Shown here: piece by piece, positions 17,828-26,440 of the stretch | Position numbering within the stretch: position 1 is the first letter of the stretch | How the letters are laid out: every line of letters begins with the position of its first letter | Assembly: GCF_014647135.1 (NCBI RefSeq) | Contig: NZ_BMOP01000001.1 | Coordinates: 310,001-374,000, forward strand | DNA: 64,000 nucleotides | Source of the DNA: Shewanella xiamenensis | GTDB lineage: Bacteria > Pseudomonadota > Gammaproteobacteria > Enterobacterales > Shewanellaceae | Direction of reading: 5' to 3' | Translations under genes and position numbers: made by a program | The notes under the pieces: model-generated | Databases searched by the model: none | Told to the model about the DNA's origin: nothing | What the model saw: only the letters and a program-made list of their open reading frames with translations

Positions 17828-18118
17828 GGCGTAATTGAGCGTTTCTACTGTTCATTAGTGATCAGTTCTACTGTTTTGGACTGCTCAGTCTGCTGCGAGT
17901 TTTGACCAAATGAGTTTTTGGAGATCATTCGCTTAAGTTCATGCAACGAAAATGGATGGCTTGTTTATCGGGTTTAATACTAACGCTCAATAATCGCCTT
18001 ACAAATATTAATCCGAAACCAATGGAGTAAAAAATCTAGCAAGGTTTTGTCCCTTTGCTTTTTACGTACATATCGCAAATGGGTAGTTAAAATTGGCATT
18101 GGGGCACCAGTGACCGTT

Positions 18119-18136
18119 GGCGACATGGATGTCGCC
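18119..18136. repeat. GGCGACAT/ATGTCGCC stem-loop, probable dispersed intergenic repeat
   Basis: An 8-bp perfect stem with a 2-nt centre. From memory the same core occurs in many Shewanella intergenic regions; only one copy is seen in this window. Confidence 0.4.
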
Positions 18137-18308
18137 GTCGAGCCTATAGGGATACTTCATGTTAAATAAAGAGGCGGCGAGTCACTGGGGAAACAATGAC
18201 AATAAACTCCATAAATAGATAAAAAGATTAATCGCTTCTGTCTCAAAGCACGCTGAGTCTCATCAAGCAAATACCATTGTTCACCTTTCAATGTTGTATA
18301 AGTCTTTA

Positions 18309-19034
18309 TTACCTCAGAACTTTACTTAAAAAGCTTTGGGTTCTGGCTTCTTTGGGGCGGGTGAATAATTCCTCGGGGATATTGGACTCCACCACATAGC
18401 CGCCATCCATAAAGATGACTCTGTCAGAAACATCGCGCGCAAAGCCCATTTCGTGGGTGACAATCACCATGGTCATGCCTTTTTGTGCTAAGTCCTTCAT
18501 CACATCCAGTACATCGCCGACCATTTCGGGGTCGAGTGCCGAGGTGGGCTCATCGAATAGCATCAGATCAGGCTCCATCGCCAGCGCGCGGGCAATGGCA
18601 ACCCTTTGTTTTTGTCCACCCGAGAGACTCGAAGGATAGGCATTAGCTTTATCCTGCAAACCCACTTGAGTGAGCAGCGCCAGCGCCTTGTTATCGGCTT
18701 CGGCTTGGGTCATTAACTTTAGGCTCACTGGCGCTAAGGTAATGTTTTGCAAAACGGTTTTATGGGGGAATAGGTTGAAGTTTTGGAACACCATGCCCAC
18801 TTTTTGCCGCAATTTATCGACACAGGCATCCTTGGCGGTAATGGATTGCCCTTCGATTTCAATATCCCCTTGGGTGGGTTTTTCTAACAGATTGATGCAA
18901 CGTAAAAAGGTGCTTTTACCGCTGCCGCTGGGGCCGATCACACTGACCACTTCGCCTTGGCGAATATGTTCGTTGATGCCCTTAAGGACCGCATTATCGC
19001 CGTAACTTTTGTGTAGGTTGGTTATGTTAATCAC
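18309..19034 (-). CDS. Polar amino-acid ABC transporter, ATP-binding subunit
   Basis: A 241-residue ATPase of the GlnQ/ArtP class that powers uptake of a polar amino acid. It shows Walker [10 protein letters not shown] (about residues 34-42), the signature LSGGQKQR, Walker [15 protein letters not shown] and the switch histidine in VIVTHEM. Its start overlaps the permease stop by 8 bp, so the two are translated together. It is the last gene of a binding protein, permease, ATPase operon read leftward. Which amino acid is carried cannot be told from this subunit. Confidence 0.94.
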   Translation of the reverse strand: MINITNLHKSYGDNAVLKGINEHIRQGEVVSVIGPSGSGKSTFLRCINLLEKPTQGDIEIEGQSITAKDACVDKLRQKVGMVFQNFNLFPHKTVLQNITLAPVSLKLMTQAEADNKALALLTQVGLQDKANAYPSSLSGGQKQRVAIARALAMEPDLMLFDEPTSALDPEMVGDVLDVMKDLAQKGMTMVIVTHEMGFARDVSDRVIFMDGGYVVESNIPEELFTRPKEARTQSFLSKVLR

Positions 19035-19716
19035 TTTGCTTCAACCTCTTTTCGAATTTCGACAGCATAAATGTGAAGCTGTAGGTCAGGAACAGGTAAA
19101 TCAGCGCACAGGTAAAGAGTGGGATACTGTCCTCAAAGGTACGGCTACGGATAATCTCGCCCGCCCGCATTAAATCCACGCCGCCAATAAAGCCAATTAC
19201 GGCGGTTTCTTTGAGTAGCACGATAAACTCATTGCCTAACGCGGGCAGAATATTCTTAATCGCCTGCGGCAGTATAATCAGCTTCATGGTCATGGCTTGC
19301 GATAGTCCAAGCGAGCGTGCTGCTTCGGTTTGACCTTTATCGACGGCTTGGATCCCTGCACGAATAATCTCAGAGATATAAGCGCCACTGTTTAAACCAA
19401 AGGCGATAATGGCGGCGGTAATTTTATCGACATCGAATGCGGCCAGCACGATGAAGTAAAGGATCACTAACTGCACCACCACAGGCGTGCCGCGGATCAC
19501 GCCAACATACAGTTCGGCGGGGAAGCGGATATACCACTTAGATGACATCTTCATCAGTGTGGTGCCCACGCCTAATACTGCGCCTAATAACATGGCGAAG
19601 AAGGTCACAATCAAGGTGACTTTTAAGCCATTTAAAATCAGCAGTATGCCTATCATGCCGTCGTCACCAATGGGACTAAACAGCGAAGTATTGATTGCTT
19701 CTAACATAGGGATCAC
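19027..19716 (-). CDS. Polar amino-acid ABC transporter, permease subunit
   Basis: A 229-residue inner-membrane permease of the HisM/GlnP type. It has about five helices and the EAA loop [20 protein letters not shown], which contacts the ATPase. A single permease gene implies a homodimer. It overlaps the binding-protein stop by 4 bp (ATGA) and the ATPase start by 8 bp, which fits tight translational coupling in a three-gene operon. Confidence 0.94.
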   Translation of the reverse strand: MIPMLEAINTSLFSPIGDDGMIGILLILNGLKVTLIVTFFAMLLGAVLGVGTTLMKMSSKWYIRFPAELYVGVIRGTPVVVQLVILYFIVLAAFDVDKITAAIIAFGLNSGAYISEIIRAGIQAVDKGQTEAARSLGLSQAMTMKLIILPQAIKNILPALGNEFIVLLKETAVIGFIGGVDLMRAGEIIRSRTFEDSIPLFTCALIYLFLTYSFTFMLSKFEKRLKQSD

Positions 19717-20447
19717 TTGATATGGGCTGAAACGAGCGTCTGATATTGGCCGCTTTCTTTCAAGTTTTTCAGCGTATGATTAATACTATTGAGGAGTTCG
19801 GGTTGCTGTTTGGAGACGGCAAAACCATAAAACTCGGGAGGAAAATCCAGCTTAATCAGTTTGAGATCGGGGTTTTTCGCCAGATAGTTCGCCGCGGGTT
19901 CGCTGTCGAATAGTACTAAGTCGACTTTGCCATTCTTCAGCTCCATAATGGCTTCAAAACCTGTGTTAAACGCCGTGACATTTTGGGTGTACTTTTTAGA
20001 CATCATATCGGCGGTTGAGCCGAGCTGTACCGCAAAGTGTTTATCTTTAATGTCATCAAGGGTATGAATGGTGTCGTTATCTTTATTGACGAGCAGCACT
20101 TGAGTGGCTTCGTAATAGGGCTCAGAAAAGTTAACGCTGGCTTGGCGCTCTGGCGTGATGGTCATACCCGAGGCAATAAAATCAATCTTGCCTGAGTTTA
20201 GCGCGACGATCAGTGAATCGAATTTCATGTTTTCGATTTTAAGCGTCTTGCCGGCATCTTTAGCGATTTGCTTGGCGAGCTCAATGTCGAAGCCTTTGAT
20301 TTCGTCGCCACTTTGTCCGCCAACGTATTCAAAGGGTGGAAAGGCCGCATTGGTGCCAACCACTAAAACATCATTACTTTTCCCACATCCAGCTAACAAC
20401 AAGGTGGCAGTCAGCGCTAGGCCACCTAATAACATGGATTTTTTCAT
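19713..20447 (-). CDS. Polar amino-acid ABC transporter, substrate-binding lipoprotein
   Basis: A 244-residue type II periplasmic binding protein (SBP_bac_3). The N-terminus ends in lipobox LLAGC (Cys 21), so it is probably a lipoprotein, which is less usual for Gram-negative members. Conserved parts are VVGTNAAFPPFEY, GFDIELAKQIAKD and SGMTITPERQASVNFSEPY, the last typical of glutamine/arginine/cystine-binding proteins. A GAGAG ribosome site precedes the ATG. First gene of the operon; its promoter lies in the gap towards the divergent barrel gene. Confidence 0.93.
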   Translation of the reverse strand: MKKSMLLGGLALTATLLLAGCGKSNDVLVVGTNAAFPPFEYVGGQSGDEIKGFDIELAKQIAKDAGKTLKIENMKFDSLIVALNSGKIDFIASGMTITPERQASVNFSEPYYEATQVLLVNKDNDTIHTLDDIKDKHFAVQLGSTADMMSKKYTQNVTAFNTGFEAIMELKNGKVDLVLFDSEPAANYLAKNPDLKLIKLDFPPEFYGFAVSKQQPELLNSINHTLKNLKESGQYQTLVSAHIK

Positions 20448-20814
20448 TTAAGACTCTCTTTTGAATAACTAGCAATGTGGCGACTATAGGAGGATTGCGT
20501 ATTTGTGTCAATAATTATGCTTTATTTATGATTAAAAATTCACTGCCAGAGTGGCTATTTAAATAACGAACATCATGTTTATTATGATTGTGGTGTTTGA
20601 TATCAATAGTTTTTTAAAAGGTTATGAAATTGTTTAGGGTGACCGTGAATAGCAATTTAGCGCTTTAAAGTGATGAGGTGAGCTAATTTTTATTCACTTT
20701 AGTGAATAGGCTGGATTTTTATGAACTATCTCAGATACAAATGATGCAAAATTGATTAAATTAAACTTAAATAATCTAATTGGCAGTTTTAAATCGCAAT
20801 TGATGGAGCACTAT
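20448..20814. other. Divergent promoter region, ABC operon / outer-membrane protein
   Basis: AT-rich, 367 bp. It holds a 7-bp palindrome TATTCAC-TTTA-GTGAATA at 20691-20708, upstream of the barrel gene, and a related GTGAATAGC at 20645. These may be binding sites; no regulator is assigned. Confidence 0.4.
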
Positions 20815-21639
20815 GTGAAATACCAAATTTTGGCGCCTGTAGCGTTGCTTTTAAGTTTAGCAACCTCTGTTTATGCAGAGGAATCAACCCAATGGCATTA
20901 CACTATGGGCATTCATGATTTTATTGTCGAACAAGAAAATTCGCATACCTTTGGGGCCAATGGCAATATCATTATTGAACATACCACCGCATCGGATATT
21001 TATCTGTCTGCGGTGCTGGATATGTTTATCGATATTGATAGAGATAAGCTGGATCCTGACCATATTCCGATGTGGTTTAAATCGGAATATGCCGCTCTTG
21101 GGGAACTTTATCGTTTTTCCCCGCAGTTATCCTTAGGTTGGCAAGTGGATTTGCAGGGCAAGCGTAATACTGTGAGTTCAGTGGAGAAGCAGGCGAAGTT
21201 TTTTCCAGGACTAACAGCCAATTATCAAGGCCAACAAACCCAAGCCCAGCTTAAGGCGGGTGCGGGCTATTACTTTTTGGAGATCGACGATGACGTGCCC
21301 CGCACCCGAGGTTACGATAGAGGCGATTTTGGTAATAGTGAGTTTGCTTACACTGTAATGGGTAGCGTTGGTGTTGATTTAACGCCCAAATTAAACGTGA
21401 ACTTAGCCGCGCAAACTTGGAACGATGGCGATCAATGGCTTGAAAATCAATATCGCTTCAGCATGAGTTACGATACTGATTACTGGGAGAAGGGCAGCCA
21501 GTGGTTACTGTATGTGGAACACACTGAATACAATCTAGACCACTATGCTAAGGAGAGTGTGCATTCACCTAACTACTTGCCCATCCTGCCTTGGGATAAC
21601 GATACCTTAGTGCGTTTTAGCTTAGTCGTGCCTTGGTAG
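20815..21639 (+). CDS. Outer-membrane beta-barrel protein, unknown function
   Basis: A protein of about 274 residues with signal peptide (LAPVALLLSLATSVYA, cut before EESTQW) and alternating aromatic strands ending in FSLVVPW, a C-terminal aromatic residue typical of outer-membrane barrels. The overall form recalls small monomeric porins such as the KdgM group, but I cannot name a family. I chose the GTG at 20815 because GGAG lies 6 bp upstream and a signal peptide follows at once; a frame open from 20752 would put 21 extra residues before it. It is divergent from the ABC operon and converges on the LysR gene with a 4-bp gap. Confidence 0.7.
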   Translation: MKYQILAPVALLLSLATSVYAEESTQWHYTMGIHDFIVEQENSHTFGANGNIIIEHTTASDIYLSAVLDMFIDIDRDKLDPDHIPMWFKSEYAALGELYRFSPQLSLGWQVDLQGKRNTVSSVEKQAKFFPGLTANYQGQQTQAQLKAGAGYYFLEIDDDVPRTRGYDRGDFGNSEFAYTVMGSVGVDLTPKLNVNLAAQTWNDGDQWLENQYRFSMSYDTDYWEKGSQWLLYVEHTEYNLDHYAKESVHSPNYLPILPWDNDTLVRFSLVVPW

Positions 21640-21643
21640 GAGG

Positions 21644-22534
21644 TTATTTTTGCGTTAAGTGCTTTTTAACTAACGCGATCATCGCCTGTGCCGCAAAGGA
21701 CAATACTTGTTCTTTGCGCCAAAATAGCGATAACTCCCAGCGCAATTCGTCACTCGCCAGTGGAATATTGACCACCCCCGCCACACTATAACGCCGCGCG
21801 ATCGAGCGCGGCAGTATCATCACGCCAGTTCCCGCAGCCACCAGTGCGATACCAAAGTCCGCTTGGCTAACACGGGTGATATTTTGAGGGGAGAATCCGG
21901 CTTGCTGACAGGCGTTGAGCACCAATTGATGCAGGGTGTATTCAGTCTCAAACATCACTTGTGGCTCATTGATTAAGTCATGGACTGAGAGTATTTCCCT
22001 GGTAGTGAGGGGATTTTCCTTGGGCAGCACTACCACCATAGGATCGTTAAACACTCGAATGCCGTCATAGCCATCATCAAGGTCGATTATGCCAGTGGCC
22101 AGTTCTATTTCGCCCTTTTGAATTGCCAGCGTTTGCTCAACGCCACCACGGACTAACAAGTGCATTTCGATTTGTGGATACTGCTGGCGATACTTGGCAA
22201 TAATAGGGGCAAAAATTTCAGCACTGCCGAGCGGCGCGAGACCGAGTTTTAATTCACCCGCAGTCAAACTGCGCTGGGCACTGAGTTCGGCCAGCATACG
22301 TTGGCGTCCGGCCAATAACTCCTTACCATGGCGATAAACCACTTCTCCTGCTTGGGTGAGTTTGACTTGAGTGCCACGTTTGCCGCGCTCGAGTAGTACC
22401 AAATCGAGTTCTTCCTCTAACTGGCGTAGCGCCTTGGAGAGGGCGGGTTGGGTGAGATGAACCTTTTCACTGGCTTTACCAAAACCGCCAGCATCGATGA
22501 TCTCGATAAAATAGCGCAGCACTTTGAGATCCAT
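21644..22534 (-). CDS. LysR-family transcriptional regulator
   Basis: A 296-residue LysR regulator. It has an N-terminal winged helix-turn-helix (DAGGFGKASEKVHLTQPALSKALRQLE, split by the usual positions at about residues 14-40) and a C-terminal type II periplasmic-binding-like effector domain. It is divergent from the CidA/LrgA-LrgB pair across a 121-bp gap, the arrangement in which LysR proteins commonly control their neighbour, as CidR does for cidABC in staphylococci. Effector unknown; acetate-type signals are possible by analogy only. Confidence 0.9.
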   Translation of the reverse strand: MDLKVLRYFIEIIDAGGFGKASEKVHLTQPALSKALRQLEEELDLVLLERGKRGTQVKLTQAGEVVYRHGKELLAGRQRMLAELSAQRSLTAGELKLGLAPLGSAEIFAPIIAKYRQQYPQIEMHLLVRGGVEQTLAIQKGEIELATGIIDLDDGYDGIRVFNDPMVVVLPKENPLTTREILSVHDLINEPQVMFETEYTLHQLVLNACQQAGFSPQNITRVSQADFGIALVAAGTGVMILPRSIARRYSVAGVVNIPLASDELRWELSLFWRKEQVLSFAAQAMIALVKKHLTQK

Positions 22535-22655
22535 TCTCGCCCCTATAATGCATTCTTAAAATTCATGGATTACATGCTTAATATTCATTTTTTTTATTTA
22601 ATAGGCAAGCCTAAAATGATCCCATAGTAACTTTTGGTGTAAATCGAGAAACCGC

Positions 22656-23090
22656 ATGTCTTTCCTACAAGCCGCAATACGTCGATGCCGTCATGGGGCT
22701 TTATTGTTAACTCAAATTGGCCTCTTTTGTTTATTGTCTTTTGCCTGCCATTGGTTTGCCTCTTGGGCGCATTCACCAGTGCCTGGTAGTGTATTAGGTT
22801 TAGGTCTGTTGCTGATTTTGTTAGCGACTAAGTTAATTCCTGAAAATGCCGTGCAGCTCGGCGCGGCTTGGCTTATCGGTGAGCTGCTGCTGTTTTTTAT
22901 TCCGCCAGTGATCTCAGTTATCAAGTACGAAGGCCTGTTTGAGCAATATGGGCTGAATATTCTCTTCACCTTAGTGATGGGCAGTGTGTGCGTGATGGTG
23001 GGTACGGGATTTGTGGTTGATAGAGTGTTTCGCTTCGAGCGTCAGCTCAATATCAAAAAGCATGCGCGTCGCCATGCTAAGGCCGTGTAA
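22656..23090 (+). CDS. CidA/LrgA-family holin-like membrane protein
   Basis: A 144-residue inner-membrane protein with four helices and the family segment PVPGSVLGLGLLL followed by ENAVQLGAAWLIGELLLFFIP. CidA/LrgA proteins act with LrgB-type partners in murein hydrolase control or in export of small metabolites such as pyruvate. The stop overlaps the next start (TAATG at 23088-23092), so the two are coupled. Likely controlled by the divergent LysR gene. Confidence 0.9.
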   Translation: MSFLQAAIRRCRHGALLLTQIGLFCLLSFACHWFASWAHSPVPGSVLGLGLLLILLATKLIPENAVQLGAAWLIGELLLFFIPPVISVIKYEGLFEQYGLNILFTLVMGSVCVMVGTGFVVDRVFRFERQLNIKKHARRHAKAV

Positions 23091-23824
23091 TGTCGAGCGT
23101 TAGCTTAAGTCCTGCGGTTGTCTCTGAGTTAGTGTTTTCGCAGACGGGATTGGCACTTATCAGCTTGTTATTAACACTATTTTGTTATTTTGCTGCGAAG
23201 CGTTTGTATAAGCGCCACCGGGTATGGTGGTTAGCGCCGATTGTACTTGCGCCTGTAGTGATCACGCTCTTGGTGTTTAATCTCGATATTCCACTGCCGA
23301 CTTATTTTGAATACACCCATTGGTTAATGGCGATGTTAGCACCTGCGACAATCGCATTTGCCTTGCCGATTTATCGGGAGCGTAAACTCATTCGCCAATA
23401 TCCGCTGACCATTGCCCTTGGCGTGGTGGCTGGACTGTTGCTGGGCATGGTGTCGAGCTGGCTATTAGTCAAATTTGTGCCTCTACCTGTGGAGCTTGCA
23501 AAGAGTTTGTTAGTGCGCTCCGTCTCGACGCCCTTTGCGATGGAGGCCACAAGCGCCTTTGGCGGTGTGCCAGAACTGACCGCCATGATGGTGCTCATCA
23601 CCGGCATTATCGGCATGTTAGTGTGCGAGCCGCTGTTCAAGTTGATGCATATTCGCACCTCTTTAGGCAAAGGCGTGGCCTTGGGCGCTTCGGCCCACGG
23701 TGCGGGCGCCGCCAAAGCCAGTGAGTTAGGCCAGCAAGAGGGCGTCATTGCCAGTTTGACCATGATTTTTATCGGGATTGCGATGGTGCTGGGCGCGCCC
23801 GTATTTGCCGTGATCTTCAGTTAG
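23090..23824 (+). CDS. LrgB/CidB-family membrane protein
   Basis: A 244-residue polytopic inner-membrane protein, partner of the preceding CidA/LrgA gene. The family-typical segments KSVSTPFAME-like (here RSVSTPFAMEATSAFGG), LVCEPLFKL, and the C-terminal GASAHGAGAAKASELGQQEG are present. It starts on the last base of the upstream stop codon. Role by family: antiholin/holin-like regulation or metabolite export; which applies here is unknown. Confidence 0.92.
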   Translation: MSSVSLSPAVVSELVFSQTGLALISLLLTLFCYFAAKRLYKRHRVWWLAPIVLAPVVITLLVFNLDIPLPTYFEYTHWLMAMLAPATIAFALPIYRERKLIRQYPLTIALGVVAGLLLGMVSSWLLVKFVPLPVELAKSLLVRSVSTPFAMEATSAFGGVPELTAMMVLITGIIGMLVCEPLFKLMHIRTSLGKGVALGASAHGAGAAKASELGQQEGVIASLTMIFIGIAMVLGAPVFAVIFS

Positions 23825-24005
23825 TGTGAGTTAGTGATTTGCTGAGTTTGCGTTAATCCTCCCCACCTTAATTGTGATTTTGTTTGTTTAAATGATGTTG
23901 TTTTGCCTCTTAGGGCGCTAACCTCTGCTTGGGTTATGCGCCCATTTTTTTAGCTGACAGCGAATGTCGAGATGTCATGATGATGAAATTGAATAGAGAT
24001 ATAGG

Positions 24006-24482
24006 ATGGATAAGCAAACACGCGTATCGAATGTGACGTTACGGCCGATCAAGCAGAGCGATCTGGAGCTGATCTTCGCCCATCAGCAGGATCCGATTGC
24101 TTGCCAATTGGCGCAGTTCCCCTCGCGGGACCGTGAGGCGTTTTATCTTCATTGGCAGCAAAATATCCTTGGGCAGGCGTCGGTACTGGCACGGGGGATA
24201 GAAGTCGATGGTTTGCTGGTTGGCAATATTGGCCATTGGCATATGGATGGTCAGGCGATGATTGGTTACTGGATTGACCGCGCATTTTGGGGGCGCGGGG
24301 TCGCAACCTTAACCTTGAGCACATTTTTACCGTTAGTGACCTCAAGGCCGCTCTTTGCCCATGTGGCACTGCATAATGTTGCATCCCAGCGGGTGTTGCT
24401 GCGCCATGGATTTGTAAAGACGGACAGACTCATTCAAGAGGAAGATGATACGGCGCCATTATTTGAATTTGTGCTGAGTTAA
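24006..24482 (+). CDS. GNAT-family N-acetyltransferase
   Basis: A 158-residue acyltransferase of the RimJ/RimL-like GNAT group, using acetyl-CoA. It has an N-terminal strand VTLRPIKQSDLELIF, a conserved GYWIDRAFWGRGVATLTL stretch where the acetyl-CoA pyrophosphate loop (Q/RxxGxG/A) sits, and NVASQRVLLRHGF towards the end. Substrate cannot be inferred. Stands alone, after the lrgB-type gene. Confidence 0.88.
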   Translation: MDKQTRVSNVTLRPIKQSDLELIFAHQQDPIACQLAQFPSRDREAFYLHWQQNILGQASVLARGIEVDGLLVGNIGHWHMDGQAMIGYWIDRAFWGRGVATLTLSTFLPLVTSRPLFAHVALHNVASQRVLLRHGFVKTDRLIQEEDDTAPLFEFVLS

Positions 24483-24563
24483 GGCTTAAACAAGCTATAC
24501 AGCCAATCGCTGAAACACTTATAGAGAAGATTGGATTTATTTTTTACAGACAAATTATTTGAA

Positions 24564-24605
24564 AAATCTATTTAGATAAGCGAGTCTTATCGTAAATTTA
24601 GATTT
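24564..24605. promoter_or_regulatory. Nested inverted repeats upstream of the CstA-type gene
   Basis: Outer arms AAATCTA/TAGATTT (24564-24570 and 24599-24605) enclose inner arms GATAAG/CTTATC (24575-24580 and 24586-24591). It lies about 100 bp before the cstA-like start and may be an operator or a leader-RNA hairpin. Confidence 0.4.
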
Positions 24606-24708
24606 ATCAACCCGACTTTAGTCTAGTATGTGATGGCTTGATCTCATTGGCTAACTCAATGAAACTCTCTAGTTAATCACCTTCTACTAAAGTATGGATA
24701 GTTAAATA

Positions 24709-26184
24709 ATGTTAATTTTCTTCTTATGTCTTGCGCTCTTAGTGCTGGCATACAAGTTTTATAGTCCGTTTGTTGAACGCCAAGCTGGGATTGATCCTGA
24801 AGCGCAAACACCCCAAGCAAGATTCGAAGATGGCGTGGACTATGTGCCCGTTCACCCCGCCAAAGCGTTTTTAATCCAATTTTTAAACGTTGCCGGTGTC
24901 GGGCCGATTTTTGGCCCTATTCTAGGGGCTTTATATGGCCCAGTAGCCTTACTCTGGATTGTGTTAGGCAACATTATCGGCGGCGCGGTGCACGATTATT
25001 TCTCTGGGGTGTTAAGCATAAAAGAAGATGGAAAGAGTCTGCCTGAAATCGCGGGCCACTATTTTAACATCTATTTTAAAGGCGTGATGCTGCTGTTTAC
25101 TGCGATGTTACTCTTTTTCGTGGGCGTGGTGTTTATCATGAGCCCTGCAGGACTACTCAGTAATCTCGATTATTTTAAAGATACTATTTTTGGCAATAAC
25201 ACCTTCTGGGTATTAGTGATTTTGGCCTATTACTTCTTAGCCACTATGCTGCCAATAGATAAGATCATCACTAAGCTGTACCCCGCGTTTGGCCTATTAA
25301 TGATCGTGATGACCACTTCGATTGCAGTGGCTCTCCTCATCAATGCACCGCAGTTACCCGAAATGGGCGATGTGTTCGCGTACTTCAACCACAGCCATTA
25401 CAACAATGAGTTATTGGAACCTAACCCCGATGGTTTACCGATTTGGCCATTACTGTTTGTGACTATTACCTGTGGTGCTATCAGTGGTTTTCATTCAACT
25501 CAAGCACCTATCATGGCTCGCTGCCTGACAAACGAGAAATACGTTCGCCCAGTTTACTACGGCGCTATGGTGGCTGAAGGTGTGGTGGCTTGTGTATGGG
25601 CGACTGCGGGGATTGCGGCCTTCCCGGGCGGATATGTTGAGCTTAAGAGCTTACTAGACCAAGGCGGCCCTGGCTTAGTGGTTAACCAAGTGGCTACGAG
25701 CTATCTTGGGGTATTAGGCGGCGTGATGGCAATTATTGCGGTCGCTGTATTCCCGATTACCTCGGGGGATACTGCGTTCAGATCGCTGCGTCTAACCATT
25801 ATCGACGCTTTTAATATCCCTCAGAGTATGCGTAACCGTTTGCTGGTAGCGGCGCCTATATTGACCATCGCTTACTTTATGACCAAGATCGACTTCTCCT
25901 TGATCTGGCGTTATTTTGCTTTCTCAAACATGCTGCTATCGACCAGTGTGCTATGGTTGGCGACAAAATACCTGTTCGATAGAGGCAGTTTTCACTGGAT
26001 AGTAAGCTTGCCTGCGATTGCGGGCACCTGTGTGACAGTGTCTTACATTGTTACCGCAGGTATTGGTTTAGGTTTACCTCAATCCCTGAGTCAACCAGTG
26101 GGCATCGCCGTGGGGGTGGTGTGTTTAATCGCCTTGATTATTGCTCACAACAAACGCAAAACAGTAATAGATACAAAGTTATAA
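24709..26184 (+). CDS. CstA-family transporter (short form)
   Basis: A 491-residue polytopic inner-membrane protein of the carbon-starvation CstA family, members of which transport peptides or pyruvate. The N-terminal signature FNVAGVGPIFGPILGALYGP and HDYFSGVLSIKEDGKSLPEI matches the family well, as does GFHSTQAPIMARCL later. It is about 200 residues shorter than E. coli CstA (701) and so belongs to the short group found in many bacteria. The ribosome site is weak (GGATAG). Followed by a strong terminator at 26206. Confidence 0.9.
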   Translation: MLIFFLCLALLVLAYKFYSPFVERQAGIDPEAQTPQARFEDGVDYVPVHPAKAFLIQFLNVAGVGPIFGPILGALYGPVALLWIVLGNIIGGAVHDYFSGVLSIKEDGKSLPEIAGHYFNIYFKGVMLLFTAMLLFFVGVVFIMSPAGLLSNLDYFKDTIFGNNTFWVLVILAYYFLATMLPIDKIITKLYPAFGLLMIVMTTSIAVALLINAPQLPEMGDVFAYFNHSHYNNELLEPNPDGLPIWPLLFVTITCGAISGFHSTQAPIMARCLTNEKYVRPVYYGAMVAEGVVACVWATAGIAAFPGGYVELKSLLDQGGPGLVVNQVATSYLGVLGGVMAIIAVAVFPITSGDTAFRSLRLTIIDAFNIPQSMRNRLLVAAPILTIAYFMTKIDFSLIWRYFAFSNMLLSTSVLWLATKYLFDRGSFHWIVSLPAIAGTCVTVSYIVTAGIGLGLPQSLSQPVGIAVGVVCLIALIIAHNKRKTVIDTKL

Positions 26185-26205
26185 CTTAATTGGCTTTATG
26201 ACCAT

Positions 26206-26232
26206 AAAGGGCTGCATTTTGCAGCCCTTTTT
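26206..26232 (+). terminator. Terminator of the CstA-type gene
   Basis: AAAGGGCTGC / GCAGCCCTTT stem, 5-nt loop, then T-run. Confidence 0.9.
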
Positions 26233-26440
26233 AATACTATTTTCATAAACTGGCGTCAGTATTGAATATTGTCACTGTGACATATTCCATTGCGTCGAAA
26301 TTATGTTAGATTCTGGCGAACTGATGAAGATAGAGTTATTGTTATCACTGTCATCAACAGTTCTCCACAGGGCAGTCACTGCAATAATGCTTACTTTTGC
26401 AGAGAAGTGTCAGGAAGTTACACCAATTCAGAGTCTGCTT

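Larger units (their letters stand above)
17623..18308. other. Long intergenic region with hairpins
   Basis: A 686-bp gap between the immunity-like gene and the ABC transporter. It holds a terminator (17691-17714), a GC-rich 9-bp stem-loop (17806-17827) and a second stem-loop GGCGACAT/ATGTCGCC (18119-18136). The decamer AGTGATCAGT occurs at 17767 and again near 17855. No credible ORF was seen. The region looks like accumulated relics rather than a promoter region, because the ABC operon points the same way and ends here. Confidence 0.5.
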
